64,000 nt of DNA from Candidatus Villigracilis adiacens (lineage in GTDB: Bacteria > Chloroflexota > Anaerolineae > Anaerolineales > Villigracilaceae). The position numbers and the translations under genes are program-made. Within the stretch, counting starts at the first letter, position 1. Each line of letters starts with the position of its first letter. The stretch lies in assembly GCA_016703605.1 (NCBI GenBank), contig JADJBU010000022.1:744001-808000 (forward strand). Reading direction: 5' to 3'. The notes under the pieces were generated by a model, which saw only the letters and a list, made by a program, of their open reading frames with translations, was not told where the DNA came from and made no database searches. This document shows, one piece after another, positions 23,359-31,848 of this stretch.

Positions 23359-23390
23359 AAGTGACAGTCACCCCAGGGTGACTGTCACTT
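23359..23390. terminator. Bidirectional hairpin terminator, same stem as at 9251
   Basis: AAGTGACAGTCACC / GGTGACTGTCACTT with loop CCAG lies between a plus-strand and a minus-strand gene that converge. The 14-bp stem is identical to that at 9251-9283, which also separates a convergent pair. Confidence 0.7.
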
Positions 23391-23395
23391 GCGGT

Positions 23396-25963
23396 TTACT
23401 TCGGTTCCGGCAACGGGCATTGCAACGGCGCCCCGGGAGAGCGGCTGTAAAAATAGCCCTCCCCCGAAGTGACAAACACCGCCACGGCGTCTATATAGGG
23501 TGCGTAATAGGTCGTGTTCCAACATCCAAGCACAATCACATCCCCGGCATGGAAGTTGAACGGCGGCGGGTCGCCGGGGATGACCACGCCCTCAGGTGCA
23601 GGGTTATTGGGACCGATCAAGGTAAACACAAGGCGCTGAAAATCCAGAAAGCGATAATAGGTGCTGCGGTCGGGCTCTCCCTCGCCTGTCCGGTAATAGC
23701 GCGGATAAAGCGCGCGTCCTTCGCGGATGATCGCCTCCGGCTGTGACAGAAAAACCGTCAACCCGTCGCGGGTGAGACCGCTTTGTTCAAGCAAGCCTGT
23801 TTCCTCGATTCGGGCGAGAAGTTCCTCCGGCGTCCGCGACTGGTAACGCGGGGCTGCAAAAACCTCCGAAAGCGGCAAAAGCGAACCGACCGCCAGAATA
23901 AATGCAAACGCCGGCAGGAGCCTGACGGATAAAGCCTGCGAGAACGCCGGTATTGCCTTTTCCCCGTCACCGGCAGATTCTTCCAAAGGCAGATACCCCG
24001 CCGCCCTCCAAAGCCATTCCGTCAACTGCACCCCCCCGGCAATGTAGTACAACGAAACGATCCAATCCACGGGGGCAACGTAACGCCCGCCCGAAGTGAT
24101 GCCCAGGGAATTGACAAGCAGATAGAAAAGAAAGACAAGCGCCGGTAAAACGCTCAAGCGCCCAGCCCGCCGCCACAGGGAGCCTGCGCCAAGCGCGATC
24201 ATGCCCAGGTTGAGCAGGATCATGGCAAAGCCCGAAACGCCCACCCGCCCCTCATTCCAGGTTTGCTTCCAATACGGCGTATCGGCTTTGACGGTATTCC
24301 ACAGGTCGTCGAAGGTCAACGCTGCGGGCAGGGAGACCAGCGAAGTCACCAGGTTATGGATCAGGTGATTGGCTATGGAACACAACATCGAATCGCAAAA
24401 CGGTTCGGCAAGGAGGCGCGGCGAACGCTGGCGGGACTGTCCCTGCTCGGGGTCTGCGGCGCGGGAAACAGCGCCCCCCGGCTGGGGGATGGAGGTATTC
24501 GCGTCCAGCCCATAACGGGAGCGAATGATGACCACCAGGCGGGAATAATACGACGAGTACATCGGTATCCCATTCGACTGGTTCCGAATCTCCCAGGGCA
24601 GGGTGGCGGCAAACAGCCCCAACAGCGCCAGCGCCCCGGCAAGGATAAAACTCTTCCAGCGCGCCTTCAACGCAAATGGGATGAAGATCAGCGCGGCGGG
24701 CAACAGCGCAAAGGCGTGGGTGCGCACCATGATGGCAAACCCAAAGACCGCCCCGCTCCATGCCAGCAGCCCGGGGCGCAGGGGGTCTTTGAGCCATTTA
24801 ATAAACAGCAGGAGAAAGATCGAGATCAAAACCGCCGTCGGAAAATCGGTCAGCATCATTTTTGGGCTGGCGGTGTCGATCCACTTTGCCGAGATCAACG
24901 CGTTTACCCCGCGCAGCGCGATCAATGCCCCTGCTGCGATGCCAAACGAACGGCTGCTCAATTCCCTGCCGATCAAATAAACAACCGCCGGCAACACAGC
25001 CAGCAGGGCGGCTTGGGCGGCTGTCAATGCCAGCGTATCCTGCCCGATCACAAGGCGGAGGTAGGCAAGAAAAATGCTGTACAACGGTCGTTCGAAGAAT
25101 CCGCCGTTGAACAATCCCTGCCCGATCAAAAGATATTGCGCGCCCTGGTCGAAGGTCGCGCCGTCTGAGTAGGGATAGATGATATTATCCGCCGTGTCGG
25201 GCATGAAATAATTGGGGTGCAGCGGCTGCCGCGCCCACAGCCAGGCGGATACCAGCCAGATCAGGATAAAAACGAAGGCGTCGCCGCCCCTTTTGTTCAG
25301 CCACGTCGTTTTGTGTTCGATCAAACCAAAGAGCGCCCCGGCGAAGAGGCAGAACAAAACCTGCAAACCCAGCACAGGCACGCCCGCGCCATACCAGTAG
25401 TCGGCGGGGTAAACGATGCCGAAACCGGTGGCGGCGATGAGCGCAAAGCCCGCAACGAAAAACGCAAAGAGGATGAAGGATGCCCGCAGGATGATTCGAG
25501 TCTGGGGGTTTGGATTCGGCGAACGGTTTTTTCTCTCAAAGAGGATGACAAGGCTCATGACCGCGCCCGAGCCTGCCAGCCAGCCGACGATGGGAGCCAG
25601 CCTTTGAATGTATCCTGCCAGCCCGCCAAGGCGGTAGGAGGGCATGAAAAGCAAAATCCAGCCGGTGAGGAGGGCGGCAAGTGAGGCAAAAAATATCGCG
25701 TCGCCGATGCGCCCGCGCTGGGTGAAACCCGCCCACAGGCGCCGGGAATGTTCGGGTTGGCGGAACAGGCGCAGGGTCAGGTAGAGAAGCGCGAGAGCGG
25801 GTAGAAAAATTCCCAGCCCGAGGATAATCCGCTCGAGGGAGTATCCAAGCAGGACGGCGTTCCTGGGGTCGGAGGGGGATGCGATCAGGACCAGGAAGGT
25901 GATGAATGCGCCGGAGGTCAGGAAAAGCCCGAAGGCGGGCAGCCGTTTTGCTGGGGGAATCAT
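23396..25963 (-). CDS. Large GT-C-type membrane glycosyltransferase (unassigned)
   Basis: With the ATG at 25963 (eight bases after the upstream stop) the protein has 855 residues and about 18 membrane helices. After the first six, an extracytoplasmic loop has MPDTADNIIYPYSDGATFDQG followed by FERPLYSIFLAYLRLVIG, with an acidic loop and Arg-Pro similar to GT-C lipid-linked sugar transferases. A C-terminal soluble domain (about 690-855) ends YSRSPGAPLQCPLPEPK. The upstream TTG is less likely because it overlaps the preceding gene. It is immediately downstream of a WecA-like initiating transferase, so a role in a polyprenyl-linked glycan pathway is likely. Sugar unknown. Confidence 0.72.
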   Translation of the reverse strand: MIPPAKRLPAFGLFLTSGAFITFLVLIASPSDPRNAVLLGYSLERIILGLGIFLPALALLYLTLRLFRQPEHSRRLWAGFTQRGRIGDAIFFASLAALLTGWILLFMPSYRLGGLAGYIQRLAPIVGWLAGSGAVMSLVILFERKNRSPNPNPQTRIILRASFILFAFFVAGFALIAATGFGIVYPADYWYGAGVPVLGLQVLFCLFAGALFGLIEHKTTWLNKRGGDAFVFILIWLVSAWLWARQPLHPNYFMPDTADNIIYPYSDGATFDQGAQYLLIGQGLFNGGFFERPLYSIFLAYLRLVIGQDTLALTAAQAALLAVLPAVVYLIGRELSSRSFGIAAGALIALRGVNALISAKWIDTASPKMMLTDFPTAVLISIFLLLFIKWLKDPLRPGLLAWSGAVFGFAIMVRTHAFALLPAALIFIPFALKARWKSFILAGALALLGLFAATLPWEIRNQSNGIPMYSSYYSRLVVIIRSRYGLDANTSIPQPGGAVSRAADPEQGQSRQRSPRLLAEPFCDSMLCSIANHLIHNLVTSLVSLPAALTFDDLWNTVKADTPYWKQTWNEGRVGVSGFAMILLNLGMIALGAGSLWRRAGRLSVLPALVFLFYLLVNSLGITSGGRYVAPVDWIVSLYYIAGGVQLTEWLWRAAGYLPLEESAGDGEKAIPAFSQALSVRLLPAFAFILAVGSLLPLSEVFAAPRYQSRTPEELLARIEETGLLEQSGLTRDGLTVFLSQPEAIIREGRALYPRYYRTGEGEPDRSTYYRFLDFQRLVFTLIGPNNPAPEGVVIPGDPPPFNFHAGDVIVLGCWNTTYYAPYIDAVAVFVTSGEGYFYSRSPGAPLQCPLPEPK

Positions 25964-25970
25964 GGTGAGC

Positions 25971-27014
25971 CTATTTATCGTCGAGGGAGGGTTTGCGTTG
26001 GAGCCAGAGCAGGAAACCAACGCCAGCCAAAATTGCGGCGAGGAATATCGTCAATGCGGAGGAGGGGTCGAGGTAGAGGGTAAAGAACGCCAGCCCGCCA
26101 ATAACGACCGCCATCAGGTGAACGGCGAAGACGGCGTAACGCGGTTTGATGCCGAGCATGATGAAGCGGTGAAAGGTATGGTCGCGCCTGCCGGTTCCGA
26201 TGGGTTGTTTGCGGCGCAGGCGGGAGAGCACCACAAGGGTGGTGTCGAAGATTGGGACGCTCAAGAGCATGATGGGCACGATCCACGAGGATTCGGGGTT
26301 GCGGTTCAGGGGGTTGTAGAGGATGCCGAACGAGGCGAGCAGAAAGCCGATGGTTTGCGCGCCGGAGTCGCCGAGAAAAAAACGAACTGCCACGGCATTC
26401 CAAAAATACAAGCCGATACATATGCCGAGAAGCCCCGCGGCGACAAAGGCCAGGGCGGGCTGGCTGGCAAGACTTGCCGCGCCAAGAAAAAACGCCGAGG
26501 CAATGAGTCCCAGCCCGGCAACGATGCCGTCCATGCTGTCAATCAGGTTCATGGCGTTGGTGATGCCGATCAGCCAGAAGAGGGTGAGGGTTATGTTGAG
26601 GGTTTGCGCCAATAGCGGGTGAATTACGCCGGGGTCAAGCAGGACGGAAACGAAGCGAACTTGCACTCCAAAGCCGAGCAGGATTGCAGAGGCGATCAAT
26701 TGCCCGGCAAGTTTGGGTCCGGCGGAAAGCCCTGTGTGATCGTCCCATATGCCGAAGAGGAAGACGATAAAGGCGCCGAGCGAAACCGCGAGCATGTCGG
26801 TGTTGATGGAGCCGCGAAAGGCGACGATCAGGACCAGGAGGACGGCGGTCAGTAAAATTCCGCCAGCCAGGGGTGTGGGGCGGGCGTGTTGTTTGTGCGG
26901 CGCGGAGCCGGGAACGTCCATGATGCCGAGGCGTTGCGCCAGACGGGCGGCGGGGATGCCCAATACAAGGGTTAGGATCAGGCTGATGCCTGCAAAAAGG
27001 AGGGGGTTGCCCAT
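25971..27014 (-). CDS. WecA/TagO-like polyprenyl-phosphate sugar-phosphate transferase
   Basis: This 347-residue protein of the MraY/WecA family has about 10-11 helices. The family motifs are present: PTPLAGGILL, the acidic FLFGIWDD, NAMNLIDSMDGIVAG, RFFLGDSGAQTIGFLLA, and a cytoplasmic loop with RRKQPIGTGRRDHTFHR, the usual basic/His loop near the last helices. It would load the first sugar phosphate (GlcNAc-1-P or similar) on undecaprenyl phosphate, starting the glycan. The ATG at 27014 is preferred, since the longer frame runs back through dispersed repeat DNA. No strong ribosome site is visible. Confidence 0.9.
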   Translation of the reverse strand: MGNPLLFAGISLILTLVLGIPAARLAQRLGIMDVPGSAPHKQHARPTPLAGGILLTAVLLVLIVAFRGSINTDMLAVSLGAFIVFLFGIWDDHTGLSAGPKLAGQLIASAILLGFGVQVRFVSVLLDPGVIHPLLAQTLNITLTLFWLIGITNAMNLIDSMDGIVAGLGLIASAFFLGAASLASQPALAFVAAGLLGICIGLYFWNAVAVRFFLGDSGAQTIGFLLASFGILYNPLNRNPESSWIVPIMLLSVPIFDTTLVVLSRLRRKQPIGTGRRDHTFHRFIMLGIKPRYAVFAVHLMAVVIGGLAFFTLYLDPSSALTIFLAAILAGVGFLLWLQRKPSLDDK

Positions 27015-27093
27015 ATTTGTGTGAACTTTCGATGCGATTTGCGGCTTGTAGTTTATCAGAGTTTTCCCCCGGCACCTTGTGGACTCCAGCGTC

Positions 27094-27226
27094 GTGTGCA
27101 GGCAAAACATGTCAGGCACGGAGTCGAAAGCGGCGCAGAGTGACGCCGTGGCGGCATCTCCCGACTTTCGAGCAAAATCAGGAGACCCTTCGACAGACTC
27201 AGGACAAGTTTTTGCAGTCCAAACGT
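27094..27226. repeat. Dispersed element, type 2, copy 1
   Basis: It contains GTGTGCAGGCAAA at the left end and, on the other strand, a long stretch (TTTGGACTGCAAAA, then CTCCTGATTTTGCTCGAAAG, then GACTCCGTGCCTGACATG) shared with the copy at 57211-57345. It abuts type-1 copy B, so two repeat families are stacked here upstream of the WecA-like gene. Together they fill most of the 358-base gap 27015-27372. Confidence 0.6.
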
Positions 27227-27358
27227 AATTGGCGGGAAAGAGCTTTACCACAAAGGTCACGAAGGAAAAACGCCTGTAAATTCGACGCCTTTTTCCCCTT
27301 TGTGTACTTTGTGACCTTCGTGGTGAAAATGGTTTTCCCGTTAAAAACGGTAGAACCC
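27221..27358. repeat. Dispersed palindromic element, type 1, copy B
   Basis: The ends AACGTAATTGGCGGGAAAG and TTTCCCGTTAAAAACGGTAG pair imperfectly. The interior holds CACAAAGGTCACGAAGG and CTTTGTGACCTTCGTGG. Homologous to 23206-23354 and 39386-39539. Confidence 0.65.
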
Positions 27359-27372
27359 AAACTTTGGGCGGG

Positions 27373-28131
27373 TCACAAACGGCGAACCTGCCGATATACG
27401 GGCGAGAGGAAGAATTGCAGGGCGCTTTTGATGTGCAGGTAGAGGTAGCGTAACCTGCGGCGGCTGGAACGCTGCGCGTCGTGCCGGACCCAGGCGTTGG
27501 TATTCACCATGATCTTCATGCCGCGAAGCCGGGCGCGGGAGCAGAAATCCACGTCTTCGAGGTAGAGGAAGAATTTCTCGTCCAGTCCGCCGAGCTGACG
27601 GTAGGTTTCGGAGCGCATGAGCCAGAACATGCCCGCGATCCAGTCGGGGCGGGCGATGCCGTCGGCGTCTGGCAGGTAGGGTGTGAAGGTGTATCCGGGT
27701 AAACGTCGCTGAATCAACTCGAAGGGAGTCGGAAGCGGGCGGTAGGAGTCCTGCACAGTTCCGGTTTCGTCCACGATCTGGGGGGCGATCAGGTCGGCTC
27801 CGCGGTCATGCAGGCTTTTGAGCATCCGCTCGAGAAGCGGCTGCTCAAAGACAAGGTCGGGGTTTAGGATGACGAAGTATTCGCCGCGGGCGTGGGAGAA
27901 GGCGCGGTTGTGGTTTTCGGCAAACCCCAGGGGACGCTCGTTTCTCAATATGTGAAGCGACGACCAGTGCGCAGGGTCAAAGTCCGGGAGGTCGTCTTTC
28001 AGGTTGTCGGTGAGAATCAATTGGAAGCGGGAGGCGGTATCCGGCTCATGCTGAAGGATGCTTTGCAACAGGCGGGCAATCTTGTCCGCGTCGCCATGGC
28101 TGACGATGGAGAGGGTGATGAGGGGGGGCAT
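27373..28131 (-). CDS. GT2 glycosyltransferase (rhamnosyltransferase-like)
   Basis: The 252-residue protein has the GT2 fold: LSIVSHGDADKIARLL, NERPLGFAENHNRAFSHARG, the metal/nucleotide motif FVILNPDLVF (the N-P-D variant of D-x-D), RPDWIAGMFWLMRSETYRQLGG, and FFLYLEDVDFCSRAR, where Glu-Asp is the acidic base region. This 'ENxD, N-x-D, EDVDF' pattern is typical of rhamnosyl-type GT2 enzymes. The start at 28131 (MPPLITLS) is preferred over TTG 28140. It probably adds a sugar to the lipid-linked intermediate in the cytoplasm. Confidence 0.88.
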   Translation of the reverse strand: MPPLITLSIVSHGDADKIARLLQSILQHEPDTASRFQLILTDNLKDDLPDFDPAHWSSLHILRNERPLGFAENHNRAFSHARGEYFVILNPDLVFEQPLLERMLKSLHDRGADLIAPQIVDETGTVQDSYRPLPTPFELIQRRLPGYTFTPYLPDADGIARPDWIAGMFWLMRSETYRQLGGLDEKFFLYLEDVDFCSRARLRGMKIMVNTNAWVRHDAQRSSRRRLRYLYLHIKSALQFFLSPVYRQVRRL

Positions 28132-28153
28132 TTGGCGCAAAATGGGTGAATTA

Positions 28154-28197
28154 TTCCTTCTCTGTAGGGCATTATTAATCGATCCACAGAGAAGGAA
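28154..28197. promoter_or_regulatory. Hairpin in a 324-base intergenic gap
   Basis: TTCCTTCTCTGT (28154-28165) and its exact complement (28186-28197) could form a 12-bp stem in the leader of the GT2 gene or at the end of upstream transcripts. The rest of the gap (28132-28455) shows only a 30-codon plus-strand frame at 28271-28363 and AT-rich DNA; no gene is claimed. Confidence 0.4.
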
Positions 28198-28455
28198 AGT
28201 TCAAAGGCGGGCAAAATTTCCCCGTCATATGTCAAACGGCTATTTTTAATCACCTATTTCCGGCGGAATAATGGTGGTCTTACAAGAACTTCAACCGCGT
28301 ATTTTGCTGGTTTCGCTGCTTGATAAGGATAATCCGCATAATCATATGCACTTATTATTTTGAATTTCCCGTTAATTGATATTTTTCACCTTTTGGAACC
28401 TGCATCTGATTTCATGTTTTGATGGACGAAAAACACTCACAGTTTTCGCATAATA

Positions 28456-29139
28456 TCAGGCGAGTTTCTGCTCACAACATACAGCCAATAAATAGTGCGC
28501 CATTGAATAATACCCTGTGTGAACCACTTCATCGTTCATCGAGAAAACAAAAACGTGGTTAAAATAATTGGACATCAAGGTTTGAAACGCAGAACCATCT
28601 TTGCAATTGACGTGTCCGGCTTTACTAAGAGGCGACGCATACGGCTGAGACTGTAGGGATGGCATTCCGAATATCAAAACCCCATGTGGTTTCAGAGACG
28701 CAACAATATTGGAGATAAAGCGGTGCTCATCACTTGGCTGGATATGCTCAAGCACATCCAGTGCATACGCCGCATCATAGGGCTGTCCAGGTATAGGCCC
28801 ATCCAACACGTTATGAACCATGGTTTCCACGGGCCACCGCGGGTTCATCCGTTCTCGCACATCCTCAATAAAAACCGGGTCAAAATCTAGGGCGGTAAGA
28901 CTTTCAACTTCCTGTTGGACTATTCGTGTCGCAAAAGCATCACCGCATCCAACTTCCACGACCCGTTTTTTTCCGCTCAACATCTTGGCAACGAATTTAT
29001 ATCTTGCCAGAACAAACGCCATACGTTTAGGGTCGTCATGCCAACATTGATTCGACATAATTCCCAAGTTGGCAAGCCCGAATTTTTCTTTTACCTCGAG
29101 CTCATATTGGTATTGTGGTTCACGAGTTTTTTTTTCCAT
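28456..29139 (-). CDS. Class I SAM-dependent methyltransferase
   Basis: The 227-residue protein has Rossmann-type methyltransferase motifs: motif I VVEVGCGDAFATR (about 60-72), an acidic end of strand 2 TALDFDPVF, motif II/III YDAAYALDVLEHIQPSDEHRF, and LKPHGVLIFGMPSLQSQPYA. The 'DVLEHI' motif is common in sugar and polyketide O- or C-methyltransferases. It lies at the promoter-distal end of a minus-strand run with E1-type subunits and sugar enzymes, suggesting methylation of a glycan or nucleotide sugar. Spacing of three bases to the upstream gene indicates co-transcription. Confidence 0.83.
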   Translation of the reverse strand: MEKKTREPQYQYELEVKEKFGLANLGIMSNQCWHDDPKRMAFVLARYKFVAKMLSGKKRVVEVGCGDAFATRIVQQEVESLTALDFDPVFIEDVRERMNPRWPVETMVHNVLDGPIPGQPYDAAYALDVLEHIQPSDEHRFISNIVASLKPHGVLIFGMPSLQSQPYASPLSKAGHVNCKDGSAFQTLMSNYFNHVFVFSMNDEVVHTGYYSMAHYLLAVCCEQKLA

Positions 29140-29141
29140 GT

Positions 29142-30149
29142 TTATAATCCGTTTTGACGCATTAATTTTGTGATTGTATCTGACAATCTCTGCTCATCGG
29201 GGTAATACTGGCTTTCCAGGCTCATGCTCATGGGTGTATGACTATCCGGCAGAGTAACACGAATCGGGTTGGCTTTCAAGACGCTTCCAACTTGTTCAAC
29301 AACACCAGCGACAACCTCCGCTGAGAATCCTGAAAAATTCCATCCTGGGTCAACAACCACCAACCTGCCCGTTTTTGCCACTGACTCACACACCAATGCA
29401 TTGTCGAACGGTGACAAAGTTCGCGGGTCAATAACTTCTACATCAATACCATTTTTTAACAAGTCAAATGCCGCTCTCATCGCCAATGGGACAAAAGTTC
29501 CAATGGCAACAAGGGTAACGTCCTTGCCGGATTTCATAATCTTACCCTCGCCAAATCTAACACGATAGGGAATTTCCGGCACTTCGTCTTTCATCGAAAA
29601 CAGCGATCTTCCTTCAATAATAAATGTCGGGTTTTCTCCCAAAATGCTTTCCAACAATAAACCTTTGGCGTCAAAGGCTGTGGACGGCATCGCAACTCTC
29701 AACCCAGGGATATGGGCGAAGAATGCATGAAAGCTCTTGGAATGCTGGGGACCCTGTCCCCAGCCTTTGCCGGTTATCGCGCGAATCGTAAGAGGCATTC
29801 GCGACTCTCCGTTTGACTTAAAATACCAGAGAGATATCCAATTAACTATTGCATCCATTGAATAAAGCATAAAGTCCAGCCGTTGATGTACAACAACGGG
29901 GCGCAAACCGGCGAGCGCAGCTCCGCCTGCCGCTGAAGTCATCATCGCTTCTGCGACCGGCATGTCAAGCACCCTGTTTTTTCCATATTTTTCAACCAGT
30001 CCGGTTGTGGTCCCAAAGATGCCGGATTTATAATCTACGAGTTGACCCATCACGATTACATCATCGCATAAACCCATTGCTTGATCAAGAGCTTCCTGGA
30101 TGGCCTGGGCATATGTAATCTCGCGGGTAGTGGCAGTCTGAGTTTGCAT
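29142..30149 (-). CDS. TPP-dependent dehydrogenase/transketolase-like E1 beta subunit
   Basis: The protein of about 335 residues has the E1-beta (transketolase C-terminal half) architecture. The pyrimidine-binding domain includes PVAEAMMTSAAGGAALAG, whose Glu normally activates the TPP aminopyrimidine, and GKGWGQGPQHSKSFHAFFAHIPG. The C-terminal domain includes VTLVAIGTFVPLAMRAA and VEVIDPRTLSPFD. It pairs with the alpha subunit 29 bases upstream. No E2 or E3 gene is seen nearby, so it is not part of a normal pyruvate or branched-chain dehydrogenase complex. In this sugar locus a C-C bond-forming role is plausible (see findings). Confidence 0.85.
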   Translation of the reverse strand: MQTQTATTREITYAQAIQEALDQAMGLCDDVIVMGQLVDYKSGIFGTTTGLVEKYGKNRVLDMPVAEAMMTSAAGGAALAGLRPVVVHQRLDFMLYSMDAIVNWISLWYFKSNGESRMPLTIRAITGKGWGQGPQHSKSFHAFFAHIPGLRVAMPSTAFDAKGLLLESILGENPTFIIEGRSLFSMKDEVPEIPYRVRFGEGKIMKSGKDVTLVAIGTFVPLAMRAAFDLLKNGIDVEVIDPRTLSPFDNALVCESVAKTGRLVVVDPGWNFSGFSAEVVAGVVEQVGSVLKANPIRVTLPDSHTPMSMSLESQYYPDEQRLSDTITKLMRQNGL

Positions 30150-30178
30150 CAAATTTCCTTTCTTGATTAGATCGATTT

Positions 30179-31285
30179 CTAATAGGGACCAGGGATATGG
30201 TCCTTTTGATCCTGATTGAAATTTCCACTCGCAAACTCTTTTAGCAGGGAATCCGCGAGCGGGGTTTCTGGATGGTAATTAAGCATCTGCCAATCCGATG
30301 TGGCGGGAAACGCGCTCTCCTTGGCAAACTTAAAAGCATCGTCAATTTCTGTTTTGATATCGTGTTCGAAACCAGGTCGTAAACGCGCTATCATATCAGC
30401 GCCAAGCTTTTCTTCAATCAGTACGATTGGATCATTCGCCTTCCAAAACGCCATTTCCTCCGCAGATCGATATCCAATATAAGAGTCGTCTTCCGGCCCA
30501 ACGTGGCTATTATTTCTATATGTGAAAACTTCAATAAAAACCGGTCCTCCACCGGATCTTATTTCCTCCAAAGCGTTAGATATTGACATATACACGCTCA
30601 GAATATCATTACCAAAAACGCTATGATTCTTCCCTCCAAACGCGCCCACTTTCTGCGCAATATTTTCAACTGCCATTCGCTTGCTCATCGGGGAATAGGT
30701 TGCATAATAATTATTTTCACAAATCAACAGCAATGGTAGAGAATGAAGCGCGGCAAAATTCACGGTCTCCCAAAAGACTCCTTCATCAGTGGCACCTTCG
30801 CCAAATCCAGCAATGGCTGCATATGGAAGTTTTTTATATTTAAGCGCAAACGCGGTTCCTACAGATATCGAGGTCGCGCCAGAAAGAATCGCGCCGCTAT
30901 AGAAATGTTTATCTGAGTAAGAGATGTCTTGTGATCCAGCTTTTCCGCCATTGGCGCCAGTCTCCCGCCCATATAGTTCAGAAAACAGGGCACGAAGGGG
31001 GGCGTTCTTGCCGAGATAATAACCGTGGGAGCGATGATGGCTAAAGATATAGTCTTCATCTTTCACGAGGAAGCTGAGCGCGGCAGATACAGCCTCCTGC
31101 CCCAGGCAAAAATGAACCGGGCAGCGGATTTCATCCGCAGGATGATATTCAGAAATCAGCGCTTCTTCAATCATACGGACTCGCAGCATAGCTTTATAAA
31201 GCGCAATCGCTGTGTCTTCAGGAACTGACCCAAGCGGGATGGTATTAATACCCGCTTTCATATTGATGCTTGAAAAATTTTGCAT
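30179..31285 (-). CDS. TPP-dependent E1 alpha subunit
   Basis: The ATG at 31285 has AGGAG eight bases upstream and gives 368 residues; the longer frame is unsupported. Hallmarks: CLGQEAVSAALSF, SHHRSHGYYLGKN, ELYGRETGANGGKAGSQD, and the TPP/Mg motif GFGEGATDEGVFWETVNFAA ... CENNYYA (Gly162-Glu163-Gly164 to Asn191-Asn192; the usual Asp of G-D-G is Glu here). The loop normally reading G-G-S-M-H is AGSQD, so the usual His is missing, which may change substrate. Forms a heterotetramer with the beta subunit by family precedent. Confidence 0.85.
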   Translation of the reverse strand: MQNFSSINMKAGINTIPLGSVPEDTAIALYKAMLRVRMIEEALISEYHPADEIRCPVHFCLGQEAVSAALSFLVKDEDYIFSHHRSHGYYLGKNAPLRALFSELYGRETGANGGKAGSQDISYSDKHFYSGAILSGATSISVGTAFALKYKKLPYAAIAGFGEGATDEGVFWETVNFAALHSLPLLLICENNYYATYSPMSKRMAVENIAQKVGAFGGKNHSVFGNDILSVYMSISNALEEIRSGGGPVFIEVFTYRNNSHVGPEDDSYIGYRSAEEMAFWKANDPIVLIEEKLGADMIARLRPGFEHDIKTEIDDAFKFAKESAFPATSDWQMLNYHPETPLADSLLKEFASGNFNQDQKDHIPGPY

Positions 31286-31416
31286 TACGAGATTCTCCTT
31301 TTTGCTAATTCCACTTGATGAAAATCCTTTAATTTCGAACCAAACAATTACCAGATAAACAATCAATCGCAAAACTTGCGGACAGACCAAACCTACGCGC
31401 AAACCTGGTTTATAAA

Positions 31417-31848
31417 TCAATCTTCGATCATCTTGACGGACTCAATCACCGAATCCCAATAATTCAATAAAAAATCTAGCTTAAGATATTCAGGGCCATT
31501 GCTCCTTCCAATGAATACAAGTTTCTGACCTTCCATGCATGATATTTTCTGTTTTTCATCATACAGGTCCCAGTATAAATGCAGCCAGTATTTGTATTCA
31601 TCAGCAGTGTCGAGAATTGTATCAATATAACGCAAATTACCGCAATGATAAAGAGTTTCTTCGAAGAATTCCCTTCTTGCACACTCAATAGTGCTCTCAT
31701 TTGGGTTACAATGCCCCCCTGGAATCACCCACCAGCCAGGACGGCGAATCCCTGGTTTTTCATCGCGCAATTGCAGGAGCAATGAGCCGTCTTTCTTGAC
31801 GAGAAACACCGCCGAAACTGAGTCCAAAGCCTTAGATAAACCTTTCAT
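31417..31848 (-). CDS. NUDIX hydrolase
   Basis: The 143-residue protein contains the NUDIX box GGHCNPNESTIECARREFFEET (positions about 44-65; the G-x5-E-x7-R-E-x-x-E-E spacing is intact), preceded by WWVIPGG. The first residues (VSAVFLVKKDGSLLLQLRDEKPG) form the typical first strands. Such enzymes hydrolyse nucleoside diphosphate compounds; within a sugar locus, an NDP-sugar or a housekeeping nucleotide is possible. Its start overlaps the stop of the upstream methyltransferase by four bases. Confidence 0.88.
   Translation of the reverse strand: MKGLSKALDSVSAVFLVKKDGSLLLQLRDEKPGIRRPGWWVIPGGHCNPNESTIECARREFFEETLYHCGNLRYIDTILDTADEYKYWLHLYWDLYDEKQKISCMEGQKLVFIGRSNGPEYLKLDFLLNYWDSVIESVKMIED

Noticed and set aside
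24263..25168. 301-residue plus-strand frame opposite the 855-residue membrane protein
   Set aside because: Composition is Arg/Gln/Gly-rich without domains, and the opposite strand has a clear membrane protein.
28271..28363. 30-codon plus-strand frame with PRILLVSLLDKDNPHN
   Set aside because: The start resembles some glycosyltransferase N termini but is too short, has no ribosome site and lies against the direction of the locus.
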